Below, piece by piece: positions 53,791 to 62,169 of a DNA stretch of 64,000 nt. Numbering within the stretch: position 1 is the first letter of the stretch; every line of letters begins with the position of its first letter. A program made the position numbers and the translations under genes. Source of the stretch: Chryseobacterium sp. CY350 (GTDB lineage Bacteria > Bacteroidota > Bacteroidia > Flavobacteriales > Weeksellaceae); NCBI RefSeq assembly GCF_027945075.1, contig NZ_CP116034.1:2604001-2668000 (forward strand). The letters run 5' to 3'. The notes below the pieces were generated by a model that was not told the DNA's origin, did not search any database, and was given only the letters and a program-made list of their open reading frames with translations.

Positions 53791-53867
53791 AAAGAAATAC
53801 AATTATTCAAATTCAATTTATTTAAAGACTTTCATAAGTGGATAACAGACTATAAAAACAAAAAAGA

Positions 53868-53893
53868 GCCTGGCTTCAAAAACCAGACTCTCC
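53868..53893 (-). terminator. Terminator of the caspase/protease operon
   Basis: On the minus strand AGAGTCTGG pairs with CCAGGCTCT across a short loop, followed by T6. Confidence 0.75.
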
Positions 53894-53912
53894 ATTTATA
53901 AAACAAAAATGT

Positions 53913-54920
53913 TTAAGGATATTCATTTCTTGCTCGTGTTACCAGACCAACCAAATCTGATCCTCCGCTGGCAAAATTAATACTCGGATTGTGCGCACTT
54001 TGAGTCGCAACTGCATAAGGAGAACCATTCCAGTATCCCCAAAACGGACCGCCACTTTGTCCGGGCCAAATATCTGCTTGGTGATTGATGCTTTCGTTAT
54101 CATCCGGGCTCCAGAAATCTCCATCAAGAGCAATTCCTGTTTGAAAGGTAGGTCTTTGAGTTCCCGTAAGATCTGCAGGATAACCAGCATGAGTAAACGA
54201 CGCCTGTCCGTCCCAAGAATCTGAATATGATTTTGAACCCAGCCAGCCTGTACTACTGCCGATTGGCCGGTCTAAAACTACTACGACATAATCAAACTGC
54301 ACTTCAGTTCCGTCAATAGTAGGACCTGCAACTTTATGCTTGTAATACGTTTGAATTCCCCACGCAGTTCCGTAAGGAGCGCTTCCGTTGTAATACATTG
54401 GGGTAAATTTCAACCAACCTGTTTGGTTATTGGGTTTCCAATCTATAATATGTGAGCAAGTCAAAAGATGTCGTGGCCCGATCATTACGCCACTTGCGAT
54501 TCCTAAAGGACTTTCAACTCTTCCTACACAACGCCACGGATAAGCCGTTGAATTGAATACTTTTCTCTGATCCGGTCCGAAAATAGTTCTTGCTCCATTT
54601 ACTGTAAGAAAATTTTCTCGTTCAATAAATTTCGGTTTTCTATCTTTTTTAGGTTCTAATTTTGGCTGATATTCAAAATCTGCATGAGTTGGGTAGAAAT
54701 GATCGGTTTCTGTAACCTTATCATCCACAGATTTTTCATTCATTGTTATGGCGACAGATTTCATTCCTTTCGGATAAGCTCTACCATCGATGATTTCCAT
54801 TTCAGGTTCTTTGTCGGATAATTTTAAATTTGCTGATTTTTCGGCCGATTTTGCTTTGATTGTTTTAAGTCTTAAAACTTCTTCAGCCGTCATTGGGTTG
54901 TTGTTTTCGATATTAGACAT
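53913..54920 (-). CDS. V8/Mpr-like serine protease with pro-region, no signal peptide
   Basis: A 335-residue trypsin-fold protease (S1B/V8 type). Catalytic residues: His157 (TCSHII), Asp210 (FDYVVVVLD), Ser289 (GQSGGP). Residues 112-135 (TIFGPDQRKVF, TAYPWRCVGRV) match the mature N-terminus of Bacillus glutamyl endopeptidase/Mpr (VIGxDDR...TAYPYRAIGR). So residues 1-111 are a pro-region, ending NGAR, and cleavage after Arg111 would release the enzyme. Unlike V8 or Mpr it has no signal peptide, so it should stay in the cytoplasm. The caspase gene lies 66 bp upstream on the same strand; metacaspases cut after Arg or Lys, so it is a natural activator (inference). Confidence 0.85.
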   Translation of the reverse strand: MSNIENNNPMTAEEVLRLKTIKAKSAEKSANLKLSDKEPEMEIIDGRAYPKGMKSVAITMNEKSVDDKVTETDHFYPTHADFEYQPKLEPKKDRKPKFIERENFLTVNGARTIFGPDQRKVFNSTAYPWRCVGRVESPLGIASGVMIGPRHLLTCSHIIDWKPNNQTGWLKFTPMYYNGSAPYGTAWGIQTYYKHKVAGPTIDGTEVQFDYVVVVLDRPIGSSTGWLGSKSYSDSWDGQASFTHAGYPADLTGTQRPTFQTGIALDGDFWSPDDNESINHQADIWPGQSGGPFWGYWNGSPYAVATQSAHNPSINFASGGSDLVGLVTRARNEYP

Positions 54921-54986
54921 GATTATATGGTGTTTTAATCAGTTTTTTCCTACTCTTTGGATGGCTTTTCGGATTCCGCCAATGGT

Positions 54987-55832
54987 TTATAAAAATATTT
55001 TTTGTGAGAATTCTGCGGTCACGCTTTCTGTCTGGTTGATTTGTGCTGCATTCATTGCTGCTAAGGCTATAGCAATCTGTTTATCAAGTGTTTTTCTGAC
55101 AATATTTCCATTCGTAGCACGAAGTATTTTACAGAAATGATAGGTGAAATAACCTCGGATCTGTCCGCTCATGTTTCCTTCCATAGAAACTTGATTATCT
55201 TTGGAAGCCGCCCACAATGTATGGTTAAGACCTTCTACCGCAACCAGAGCTTTGGTAGTGAATGTCTGTTTTTTAGAATTTTTAGATAACAGAATTTCGC
55301 TTGCATAGGTTGTATAGAATTCATCTTCTAGCATCGGCGGAATGAAACGGGCAGCTTCGTAGGAAAAATCTATATCCAGAGCTAAATTCATCTTTCTTGT
55401 TCCGCTTCCGGAATGACAACAATCAAAAATAACTTCCAGATTTACACCAGATTTCAATTTGCTTAAAATTGCTTTAAAATCATCATCACGAATAACTCCT
55501 GCACTTGAATAATCGTGCGGACAAATAGCCTCATCTAAACCGTCAATTTCAAGATCTGCGCCTATGTTGGCAACTCTTGTTCCGTGACCGGAATAATAAA
55601 ACACAAGAGAATCTCCTTTTATACTGTTGGAAACCAAAGACTTTAAATATTTTAAAATATTGGCTCTCGTAGCATTTTGATTGGTCAAAATTTTAATCTG
55701 TGCAGGAGCAAACCCGCAAATTACCAGCGTATTGGCCATATCCCGCGCATCGTTGATACATCCGTTCAGATCCGGGCCGCCCGAACCAACTGGCGCATAA
55801 TCATTGATCCCTACAATTAATGCTTTTTTCAT
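54987..55832 (-). CDS. Caspase-like cysteine protease (C14, metacaspase type)
   Basis: A 281-residue C14 peptidase. The p20 core is KALIVGINDYAPVG..DLNGCINDA, with catalytic His83 (YYSGHGTR) and Cys139 (VIFDCCHSGSG); SGHGT and DCCHSG are the metacaspase signatures. The acidic EAICPHDY (about residues 101-108) is typical for basic P1 specificity. Residues 180-281 form a p10-like part. No signal peptide or sensor domain is fused, so it is probably controlled by a small ligand, oligomer or partner. Its neighbour is a protease zymogen with an Arg at the pro-site. Possible roles: regulated cell death, phage defence or stress. Confidence 0.9.
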   Translation of the reverse strand: MKKALIVGINDYAPVGSGGPDLNGCINDARDMANTLVICGFAPAQIKILTNQNATRANILKYLKSLVSNSIKGDSLVFYYSGHGTRVANIGADLEIDGLDEAICPHDYSSAGVIRDDDFKAILSKLKSGVNLEVIFDCCHSGSGTRKMNLALDIDFSYEAARFIPPMLEDEFYTTYASEILLSKNSKKQTFTTKALVAVEGLNHTLWAASKDNQVSMEGNMSGQIRGYFTYHFCKILRATNGNIVRKTLDKQIAIALAAMNAAQINQTESVTAEFSQKIFL

Positions 55833-56003
55833 TTTATTAGTTTTTAAATTTCCCTTACTCTGTTTTGGCTTTTCAGGTTCTGCCTTTAACTTTAATTACA
55901 TGACAAAATTCTGATTTTCAAACACATGAGAATAGAGGAGAAAACCTAATTTATTACAGGAAAATCACCTTTAATGAAAATTGAGAAAAATTTAGACACA
56001 AAA

Positions 56004-56030
56004 AAACCTCATCTTTTTTTGACGAGGATT
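56004..56030 (-). terminator. Terminator of the NarL-type two-component operon
   Basis: CCTCATC (+) and GACGAGG pair around a T/A loop with an A run on the 5' side (T run on the minus strand). The 310-bp gap 55833-56142 holds nothing else I can name apart from the caspase gene's unlocated promoter. Confidence 0.6.
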
Positions 56031-56142
56031 ATTGTTTTTAAAGAACTGACGAGTAATTAGAATGAAAATTACATTGGTAGATTTATCTTTTAATTAATAA
56101 AAAAGTTTTAATTATTAAAGATTCGGATTCTCAGAATAATAA

Positions 56143-56787
56143 TTAAGATAAATTATGTTTTAAAGCGAAAAGTACAAGACCCACTCTGTTTTTTATTTCT
56201 AATTTCACAAAAACAGAATCTCTGTAACCGTCGATGGTTTTTGGGCTCAGACACATTTTATCAGCAATTTCTTTGTAGGTCAATTCGCTACACGCCAATT
56301 TGATGAACTCCTTTTCTCTTTCCTTTAAATCTGATAAAAGTGAGGCATTTTTTGCGTCTTCAGTCTGCACTTTCAGGAGTTTCTGCGCTACAAAATCTGT
56401 GTAGAAACTTCCTTTCTCGAAAACCGTATCAATCGCCTGAAAAAGTATCGAAGGCTGCATATCTTTCAGCAAATATCCTTTGGCTCCGGCTTTCAACATT
56501 CTGATTAGCACTTTCTCGTCATCTTCCATCGTGAGGGCGATTACTTTGATGTCGGGATGATGCTCTGTAAGCCATTCTGTGGTTTCAATTCCGTTTTTGT
56601 ATGGCATATTAATATCCATCAAAACAACGGCAGGTAGTTGAGAGACTTTTTCTAAAGCCGTAATAAAATCTTCACCATTTGGCTGATTCATCACCACTTC
56701 GTATTTTGGGTTTTCCGCAATCATATTTTCTAATGCTTTCGACATTAAAGTATGATCGTCTACAATAGCAATCGGAATTGTTTTCAT
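56143..56787 (-). CDS. NarL/LuxR-family response regulator
   Basis: A 214-residue regulator: acidic pair DD (residues 10-11), phospho-acceptor Asp58 (VVLMDINMPYKNG), Lys in GYLLKDMQ. The C-terminal helix-turn-helix has LKEREKEFIKLACSELTYKEIADKM and SPKTIDGYRDSVFVKLEIKN, the classic LuxR set. Its start overlaps the kinase stop by 4 bp (ATGA type). It lies beside the caspase operon, so it may control it, but no operator is visible. Confidence 0.93.
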   Translation of the reverse strand: MKTIPIAIVDDHTLMSKALENMIAENPKYEVVMNQPNGEDFITALEKVSQLPAVVLMDINMPYKNGIETTEWLTEHHPDIKVIALTMEDDEKVLIRMLKAGAKGYLLKDMQPSILFQAIDTVFEKGSFYTDFVAQKLLKVQTEDAKNASLLSDLKEREKEFIKLACSELTYKEIADKMCLSPKTIDGYRDSVFVKLEIKNRVGLVLFALKHNLS

Positions 56788-57554
56788 GATAAATTTTTAT
56801 GGTATATGATGGATGTTTTTGTTCCTTCTTCCAGTATTGAACGAATTGAAAATTCTGCGTGAATCAGCTTTGCTCTCAGTTCCATATTTTTCAGTCCGGA
56901 ACCGTCATTCATTTCTTTTGTATTGAATCCTTTTCCATTATCCGCGATGGTAATTTCCAATATTTCATGATCGTCCTTCAATTGAATGGATACATTTTTG
57001 GCTCGCGAATGTTTTAAAATATTATTAATGCTTTCCTGAATAATTCTGAAAAGAATCAAACCATGTTTTGGGGTAATATCAACGTCATGCTTTTCCGTAA
57101 TGAACTCAATTTTTAGGAGTTTTAATTTTTTTATTCGCTGAATTTCTCTTTCGATAGATTCTACCAATCCAAAATGAATGATCTGCTCGGTAATCAAAGT
57201 TTTAGATAAATTTCTGACATCCTGAATGCATTCTCCCAACAACTCGTTTAACTCATTTAATTCTTCTTTTTCACCATTGTTAAGCTTAGTAAGTAGCTGA
57301 TTTTGTCTCAAACGAACAACGGAAAGTTTTTGTCCCAAATCGTCGTGAAGTTCCTGCCCGATATAATTCAGCGTTTGTTCTTTCATCTCGACTTGAGAAG
57401 TTGCCAATTCTTTTTCAAAATGTAAGTCTTTTTCTTTTTGCTCGATTAGTAGCGTTGTTTTTTTTCTAATGAAAATTACATAAACGAAAATCATCGTTAA
57501 GACAATGATCAACAGTGTGACCGTAAAAATTATTACCAGTTTGTTTTCTTCCAT
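56784..57554 (-). CDS. NarX/DesK-type sensor histidine kinase
   Basis: A 256-residue kinase: one membrane helix at the N-terminus (about 6-28), a coiled coil, H box with His70 (GQELHDDLGQKLSVVRLRQ), and HATPase motifs ESINNILKHSRAKNVSIQL and ADNGKGFNTKEMNDGSGLKNMELRA. It has no sensor domain of its own, so the multi-pass protein or the lipoprotein upstream may supply the signal. It pairs with the NarL-type regulator. Confidence 0.92.
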   Translation of the reverse strand: MEENKLVIIFTVTLLIIVLTMIFVYVIFIRKKTTLLIEQKEKDLHFEKELATSQVEMKEQTLNYIGQELHDDLGQKLSVVRLRQNQLLTKLNNGEKEELNELNELLGECIQDVRNLSKTLITEQIIHFGLVESIEREIQRIKKLKLLKIEFITEKHDVDITPKHGLILFRIIQESINNILKHSRAKNVSIQLKDDHEILEITIADNGKGFNTKEMNDGSGLKNMELRAKLIHAEFSIRSILEEGTKTSIIYHKNLS

Positions 57555-57563
57555 GTTTAACTG

Positions 57564-58214
57564 TCAGGTTTGTTTTTCCTTATCTGGTTTATTCCATAAT
57601 AAGCCGAGAACAATGACTCCGTTGTTGATCAGGTTTAATGAAAATAAAAAAAAGAAATAAATATCGTAAGAAATCGTCGCCCTGAAATATAGGATGGGAA
57701 TAATCCCGATATAAAAAAGCAATGAACCTGCCGAAATCCAAAATGGCAAATAATTTTTAATCTCAAATATTCTATCTGAATTGAAGGTTTGATAGAGAAA
57801 TAAAATAATCGAAAATGTCAGCAGAAGTATATTAACATAAAAACTGTTGAATGAAAACTTTTGCAAAAAATCACTTTCTACACAGAACATTATCAACACG
57901 TTAACAATAAAAAGCGCTAAAATAATTAACTGAATCTTTTTTAGTAATGAAATGTAGAGTAATTTGTAATAGTAGACTAAGTAGAGAAAAAACATCACAA
58001 ATATTCCTAGCACATAAAATTGATCTGTCGGTATTTTGGTTATTTCAAAGTAGAAATAGCAAAAAAAGTCAATCGTTGATATCATGATGAATCCTGCGAA
58101 AAAAATCATATTAACTTTTTCGATTTTTTTGTATTGAAAACACATCAGGAGCAACACCGCCAACAAAATAGCCATCGATATTTGTTTGCTCAATTCCACA
58201 TCCCAAACCATCAT
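57564..58214 (-). CDS. Multi-pass membrane protein, possible signal partner of the kinase
   Basis: A membrane protein of 216 residues from the ATG at 58214 (MMVWDVELSKQISMAIL). The open frame reaches 58262, but only by a TTG inside the lipoprotein gene, so the ATG 7 bp after that gene's stop is preferred. Six or seven hydrophobic segments cover it. No conserved residues I recognise. It sits between the lipoprotein and kinase genes, 9 bp before the kinase start, like a membrane sensor module for a kinase that lacks one. Confidence 0.7.
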   Translation of the reverse strand: MMVWDVELSKQISMAILLAVLLLMCFQYKKIEKVNMIFFAGFIMISTIDFFCYFYFEITKIPTDQFYVLGIFVMFFLYLVYYYKLLYISLLKKIQLIILALFIVNVLIMFCVESDFLQKFSFNSFYVNILLLTFSIILFLYQTFNSDRIFEIKNYLPFWISAGSLLFYIGIIPILYFRATISYDIYFFFLFSLNLINNGVIVLGLLWNKPDKEKQT

Positions 58215-58221
58215 TCCTATT

Positions 58222-58788
58222 TTAATTAATTCTCTCGACAATGGCTTTAGGCGGAGGTGCAAGATTCGTCATATTCATTGGTTGAATTGACTCAATTTTT
58301 TCGTTATCATCAGTTGATTCTGTTCCCCGACTTTTCATATTTGCATTCGAAGATCTTTCTTTTTTTGCGGTCGGCATGAGGAAGATCGTTTGATATCCCG
58401 CATATTCCGGTTTTGCCATTTTATTTACCGGATGGTCAACAGGATATTTTCCCATGTAAATTTTTATTCCAACGTTTTTAAGATTTTGCTTTATGGCACT
58501 TTCTTTTACATATTTGATGTATCCTTCCATCTCTTCAATTGTAAAAGAATACCATCTTGAATCTGGCTGTCCGTTTCTGGATGCTGCAAGGATTCTATTA
58601 TTAGTTTTTGTGTATTCATCAAAAAGAACCTGCGCTTCTTTGTGCGTAATCAGTTTTTTTCTATAGCTGTTATCAACAGGAGTTTCCGGCGTCGGCGGCG
58701 TACAACGTACAAATGTGATTGCAATTAAACTTAAAATAAGTACGCAATAAAACGAACTTACATTCTTAAATAAAAAAGGAGTTTTCAT
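58222..58788 (-). CDS. Lipoprotein of unknown function
   Basis: A 188-residue lipoprotein: signal of about 28 residues ending ITFVRC, with Cys29 as lipid site. The mature part has a Pro-rich start, then a globular segment (LITHKEAQVLFDEYTKTN; WYSFTIEEMEGYIKYVKESA; VGIKIYMGKYP) and a Pro-rich end (NLAPPPKAIVE). It heads the operon with a very good promoter. It may be an external sensor for the kinase, by position only. Confidence 0.75.
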   Translation of the reverse strand: MKTPFLFKNVSSFYCVLILSLIAITFVRCTPPTPETPVDNSYRKKLITHKEAQVLFDEYTKTNNRILAASRNGQPDSRWYSFTIEEMEGYIKYVKESAIKQNLKNVGIKIYMGKYPVDHPVNKMAKPEYAGYQTIFLMPTAKKERSSNANMKSRGTESTDDNEKIESIQPMNMTNLAPPPKAIVERIN

Positions 58789-58814
58789 GTATAAAAATTT
58801 ATAAGGTTATGTAA

Positions 58815-58844
58815 CAAAAGTAGTTAACTCTTGATAGATACAAA
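58815..58844 (-). promoter_or_regulatory. Strong promoter of the lipoprotein-kinase-regulator operon
   Basis: On the minus strand TTTG (58844-58841), 18 bp, then TACTTTTG (58822-58815): the best Bacteroidota promoter match in the window. ATG is at 58788. Confidence 0.7.
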
Positions 58845-59035
58845 AGGGGAAAAACACTGTTTTTGGAATTTGCGGTGAAAATAGATTTGTGAATGACAGA
58901 AAAGTTAGAAAAGAAGGATTCTACAAGATCCAAAAGAAATGAATGGTTGGAAACTTTTTGTATAATGTAAAACCTAATATTATTAAAAAATTTGAATTTT
59001 CTTTATATTTAAAAATTAAAAGAAGCGTTTCTATA

Positions 59036-59070
59036 CAAAAAGGCTCAGATTATAAAATCCAAGCCTTATG
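59036..59070 (-). terminator. Terminator of the remnant gene
   Basis: Minus strand AAGGCT and AGCCTT pair, with an inner GGATT/AATCT extension, then T4. It lies 32 bp past the remnant's stop. Confidence 0.6.
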
Positions 59071-59101
59071 TTTTACTTTACACACTTCGTGGGATATTGG
59101 C

Positions 59102-59326
59102 TTATCTCTCTTTTTCTATGCAATTTTCCATTTTCTTATCGAAAATATCAATAGTATCTTGATGTTGATTTACTTTTAATTGACAAATTTCATCTACACC
59201 AATATGTTGATATCCAATTCTAAATGATTGATCTACTATCGGAAAATCTGCACTTGCAACATTTTTAAAAATTAGAGAATCATTACAAATAGTATTAAAT
59301 TGTTGAATTATATTATATTTAGATAT
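59102..59326 (-). pseudogene. 3' remnant of an unknown gene, cut by the IS element
   Basis: A minus-strand frame of 74 codons (ISKYNIIQQFNTICNDSLIF; VDQSFRIGYQHIGVDEICQL; MENCIEKER) that ends in a proper stop and terminator but has no start: a TGA lies at 59327-59329 and the IS left end at 59332. It is in the same orientation as the truncated subtilisin gene on the other side. It may be the tail of a gene that stood downstream of it. Not recognised. Confidence 0.55.
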
Positions 59327-59389
59327 TCATTTGTAATCTTCCCAAAAAACAGTATCATTTAAAAATATAGTTTTTAAATTTGGAAGACA

Positions 59390-59656
59390 ATGAAAAACAG
59401 TAAATTTTCAGAAGTTCAGATTATTAAGATTTTAGCTGAACAAAATCAAGGTAAAACAGTGAATGAGATCTGCCGAGAGCACGGCATCAGCCAGCCGACA
59501 TTTTACAAATGGAAGAGTAAATATGGAGGTTTGGATGTGCAGCAACTCTCCAAAATGAAGGAACTTGAAAAGGAACTTTCGCAGTACAAAAAAATCGTAG
59601 CGGAACTTACGCTGGAAAATGTGGTGATGAAAGATGTGATCGCAAAAAAGCTTTAA
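59390..59656 (+). CDS. IS3-family transposase OrfA
   Basis: An 88-residue helix-turn-helix plus leucine-zipper protein: SEVQIIKILAEQNQGKTVNEI, then HGISQPTFYKWKSKYGG (recognition helix) and a heptad coil (LSKMKELEKELSQYKKIVAEL). It binds the IS ends. Near its stop is A-AAA-AAG (59644-59650), the classic -1 slip site of IS3 elements. Confidence 0.92.
   Translation: MKNSKFSEVQIIKILAEQNQGKTVNEICREHGISQPTFYKWKSKYGGLDVQQLSKMKELEKELSQYKKIVAELTLENVVMKDVIAKKL
59644..59650 (+). promoter_or_regulatory. Programmed -1 frameshift heptamer of the IS
   Basis: A AAA AAG in the orfA frame, two codons before its TAA. Slipping back by one base reads GCT TTA ACA CCT and continues in the orfB frame without a stop to 60591. 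Confidence 0.75.
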
Positions 59657-60591
59657 CACCTTCCGAGAAGCGGGAACTGGTTGTTTATTCCGGATCAGAA
59701 TACGGAATAAGCACTCGGAATGCGTGTAGACTTTTTATCATAAACAGTTCGGTATTTTATTACAAGAAGAAGAAGAAGAAGAAGAAGAAAAACAATGAAG
59801 ACGACAAGATTCGGGAGGAACTATTCTTGCTTGCAAACCAGCACCAGAGCTGGGGATTTTGGACAATGCACCACCGCTTGAGGAATTTGGGTTTTGGATG
59901 GAATCACAAGCGGGTTTACAGGATCTACAAATCGATGAAACTGAATCTGAGAAGCAAGCGGAAAAAACGACTTCCGGCAAGGATAAAAGAGCCTTTGCTT
60001 CGTCCTATTTATCCCAATGTGACGTGGAGTATGGATTTTATGCACGACACTTTGGAGAATGGTAAAAGCGTGAGAAGCCTTAATATCATTGATGATTTTA
60101 ACAGAGAAATTTTGAATATTACCATCGATACCAGTTTGCCGTCAGCAAGAGTAGTTTCACAACTGCAACAACTGATCGACTGGCGTGGGAAACCGGAAAA
60201 AATAAGAGTTGACAACGGTCCGGAGTTTATTGCTGAAAAACTAAAAGATTGGTGCAGTAAAAATAATATTGTCCTTCATTATATTCAGCCTGGAAAACCA
60301 ACGCAAAACTCTTTGGTGGAGAGATTCAACAGGACTTTTCGGACAGAATTTTTAGATGTTTATCTTTTTGAAAATATCAAGCAGATGAGAAACTATTCAG
60401 AAATCTGGATGTGGATGTACAATAATGAACGTCCTCACAAATCATTGCAATACCTCACGCCAAGGGATTTTTTGTTGAAATATGGAAAACTCAATCAGGG
60501 TAATGTAGAAGAGTTTCCCACATTCCAACAAAATTTCAACAACGACAATAATAAATTATTAACAAAAAACTCTACTTTTGAGTGTACCTAA
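59650..60591 (+). CDS. IS3-family transposase OrfB (DDE integrase domain), expressed by frameshift
   Basis: The frame is open from the slip site (59650) to 60591, about 313 codons, with a first in-frame ATG only at 59863 or so. DDE residues: Asp in TWSMDFMHDTL, Asp in IRVDNGPEF and Glu in NSLVERFNRTFR, spaced as in rve domains. A HTH_21-like part (WGFWTMHHRLRNLGFGWNHK) precedes it. An odd run of nine Lys codons (AAG x8, AAA; 59764-59790) lies near the start; it may be a replication-slippage tract. Catalytic residues intact, so the element may still be active. Confidence 0.85.
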   Translation, partial: ALTPSEKRELVVYSGSEYGISTRNACRLFIINSSVFYYKKKKKKKKKNNEDDKIREELFLLANQHQSWGFWTMHHRLRNLGFGWNHKRVYRIYKSMKLNLRSKRKKRLPARIKEPLLRPIYPNVTWSMDFMHDTLENGKSVRSLNIIDDFNREILNITIDTSLPSARVVSQLQQLIDWRGKPEKIRVDNGPEFIAEKLKDWCSKNNIVLHYIQPGKPTQNSLVERFNRTFRTEFLDVYLFENIKQMRNYSEIWMWMYNNERPHKSLQYLTPRDFLLKYGKLNQGNVEEFPTFQQNFNNDNNKLLTKNSTFECT

Positions 60592-60602
60592 ATTGGGTGA
60601 GA

Positions 60603-62165
60603 TTACAGTTTTATCATTCCCCAAATACCTGTCCCAATTCTTGAAAAAGGCGATATAGTATTCTCATCTCCTAACGATTTAAAATCGTCATCATCAAACG
60701 AGATCTGATTTATTGAGCCTACAGTAATAGCAAAACTACTTTGAGCAGGATTCGCAATTCTACAATATGCTTCATTCAAATAATCAGGATAATTTTTCCC
60801 ATTTTCTATAAAATGATTAATCCCAAAACCTCTTTCATCACTAATTGAAATATTTCCAGCAGATATTAAAAATAATATATTTTTTTCATTAATAAGTGTA
60901 TCAATCGTAGCAGCCCAAGATGACATATGCTTAATTCTTGATGGTAAACAAGAATTAACAGAAAGGTTGAATACTCTACAATCTTCATTGTCAGCAATTA
61001 TTTCCTGCATTAGTTGAGCAGGAAGTTTATCTGTAAGCCTATTGTCTTTATTTAAAATTCTTAGATTTCTAACATAGCAAGGGAGTTGATAAGGATTGGA
61101 AACATTACTAATACCGTTTGGGTACAAAATTGCGCCTGCTACACGAGTTCCGTGTCCCCCACCTTTTACATAATCTGCTGTAGAAGTGTCACCAATAATA
61201 TAAGACTTTGAATTTTCAGAAATTATTGCTGAAGAAATATATTTATTTCCTTCCATAATACCGCTATCGATCACTCCTATTTCAGGAGCGTCTTCCTCTG
61301 GCTTAATAATTTCAATTTCGAATATTTCGGATTCTTCGGATTCTGAGTTTACACCCACAATTTCATCAACCTCTGAAACTTCAAAAACAAAAGGGTAATT
61401 TAACACTAAGTCCTTTAAGCCCTTTCCATTAATTTCAACTTCACAACAAAAACTATCTTCTAAATCGATAAGATTGCTGGTAACAGTACCGTAGTAATTT
61501 ATAAACTCTTCAAATTCATCTTGTCTCTCAAGGAATCTATTATCCCGTTCGATTAGTTCTAGCCTATGTTTTTCTAATCTACCTGCATAATGTTGCTTAT
61601 TTGGATCCGGGGCTTTTGCCATCGGCTTATCGAATGCAACTCCAACCTCTAATTTATAATTAGCATTTTCATCAACACTTTGCCATATAGATTTCAAATA
61701 ATCAGAAAGTATATGGGCTGGCTTCCATTGATTTCCATCTATAATTTCCCAAAATTCTGCAATTTGACCACCTCCGTGCTCACCATTAAAAAATTTATTT
61801 ATTTTCTCATCTAAAGATGCAAAACCATCTAAAGATGCTCCGATAATATATCCATCATCTTCTTCAGAAATTATTTCAATTCCAAACTGTTTTAAATCAA
61901 AATCATAAAGTATCTTATCGGGATTTATTTTTAGGAAAATTGGTATAATATCTGCATCGATAGGGGCTAAACCGTTGTTTTCTCTGTTGCCAAATTCAGT
62001 ATACCATCTGTCTTTTAATTGAGAAGTTTTACTGCTCAAATATCTTGAATGTCCAGATTTATTCTGTTTATTTTGCTCTGAATGAGGATTGGGTGTTCCT
62101 CCTCCGTGCAAACGAGGCTTCCCGGAAACCTTTTGTAGGAATTGTAGATGGGGAAATTTTTCCAT
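60603..62165 (-). CDS. Subtilisin-like (S8) protease, IetS-type, truncated by the IS
   Basis: A 520-codon frame. Asp300 (EIGVIDSGI) and His338 (GGGHGTRVAGA) and the oxyanion Asn438 (LISAGN) of a subtilisin are present, but the protein ends at SPFSRIGTGIWGMIKL. The catalytic Ser motif (GTSxxxP) normally comes after the IKP region and is absent. The last two codons are CTG TAA: the C is genomic and TGTAA is the IS right end, so the IS creates the stop. A 290-residue N-terminal domain precedes the protease fold. The ATPase gene starts just upstream (4 bp gap). The pair matches IetAS; as it stands the protease should be dead. Confidence 0.85.
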   Translation of the reverse strand: MEKFPHLQFLQKVSGKPRLHGGGTPNPHSEQNKQNKSGHSRYLSSKTSQLKDRWYTEFGNRENNGLAPIDADIIPIFLKINPDKILYDFDLKQFGIEIISEEDDGYIIGASLDGFASLDEKINKFFNGEHGGGQIAEFWEIIDGNQWKPAHILSDYLKSIWQSVDENANYKLEVGVAFDKPMAKAPDPNKQHYAGRLEKHRLELIERDNRFLERQDEFEEFINYYGTVTSNLIDLEDSFCCEVEINGKGLKDLVLNYPFVFEVSEVDEIVGVNSESEESEIFEIEIIKPEEDAPEIGVIDSGIMEGNKYISSAIISENSKSYIIGDTSTADYVKGGGHGTRVAGAILYPNGISNVSNPYQLPCYVRNLRILNKDNRLTDKLPAQLMQEIIADNEDCRVFNLSVNSCLPSRIKHMSSWAATIDTLINEKNILFLISAGNISISDERGFGINHFIENGKNYPDYLNEAYCRIANPAQSSFAITVGSINQISFDDDDFKSLGDENTISPFSRIGTGIWGMIKL

Positions 62166-62169
62166 TAAA

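Larger units (their letters stand above)
59332..60607 (+). mobile_element. IS3-family insertion sequence, 1276 bp
   Basis: Ends found by comparing flanks: the left end reads TGTAATCTTCCCAAAAAACA and the right end, reverse complemented, TGTAATCTCACCCAATTTAG. Both begin TG (so TG...CA) with imperfect further identity, as in IS3-type terminal repeats. Inside are orfA and orfB in -1 register. The flanks (CATT on the left, GTTT on the right) show no clear target duplication, which suggests that a deletion or recombination followed the insertion. Confidence 0.8.

Noticed and set aside
59331..59389. Coding sequence between the IS left end and orfA read as the N-terminal part of the remnant gene
   Set aside because: The terminal repeat at 59332 shows this stretch belongs to the IS, and a TGA separates it from the remnant frame.
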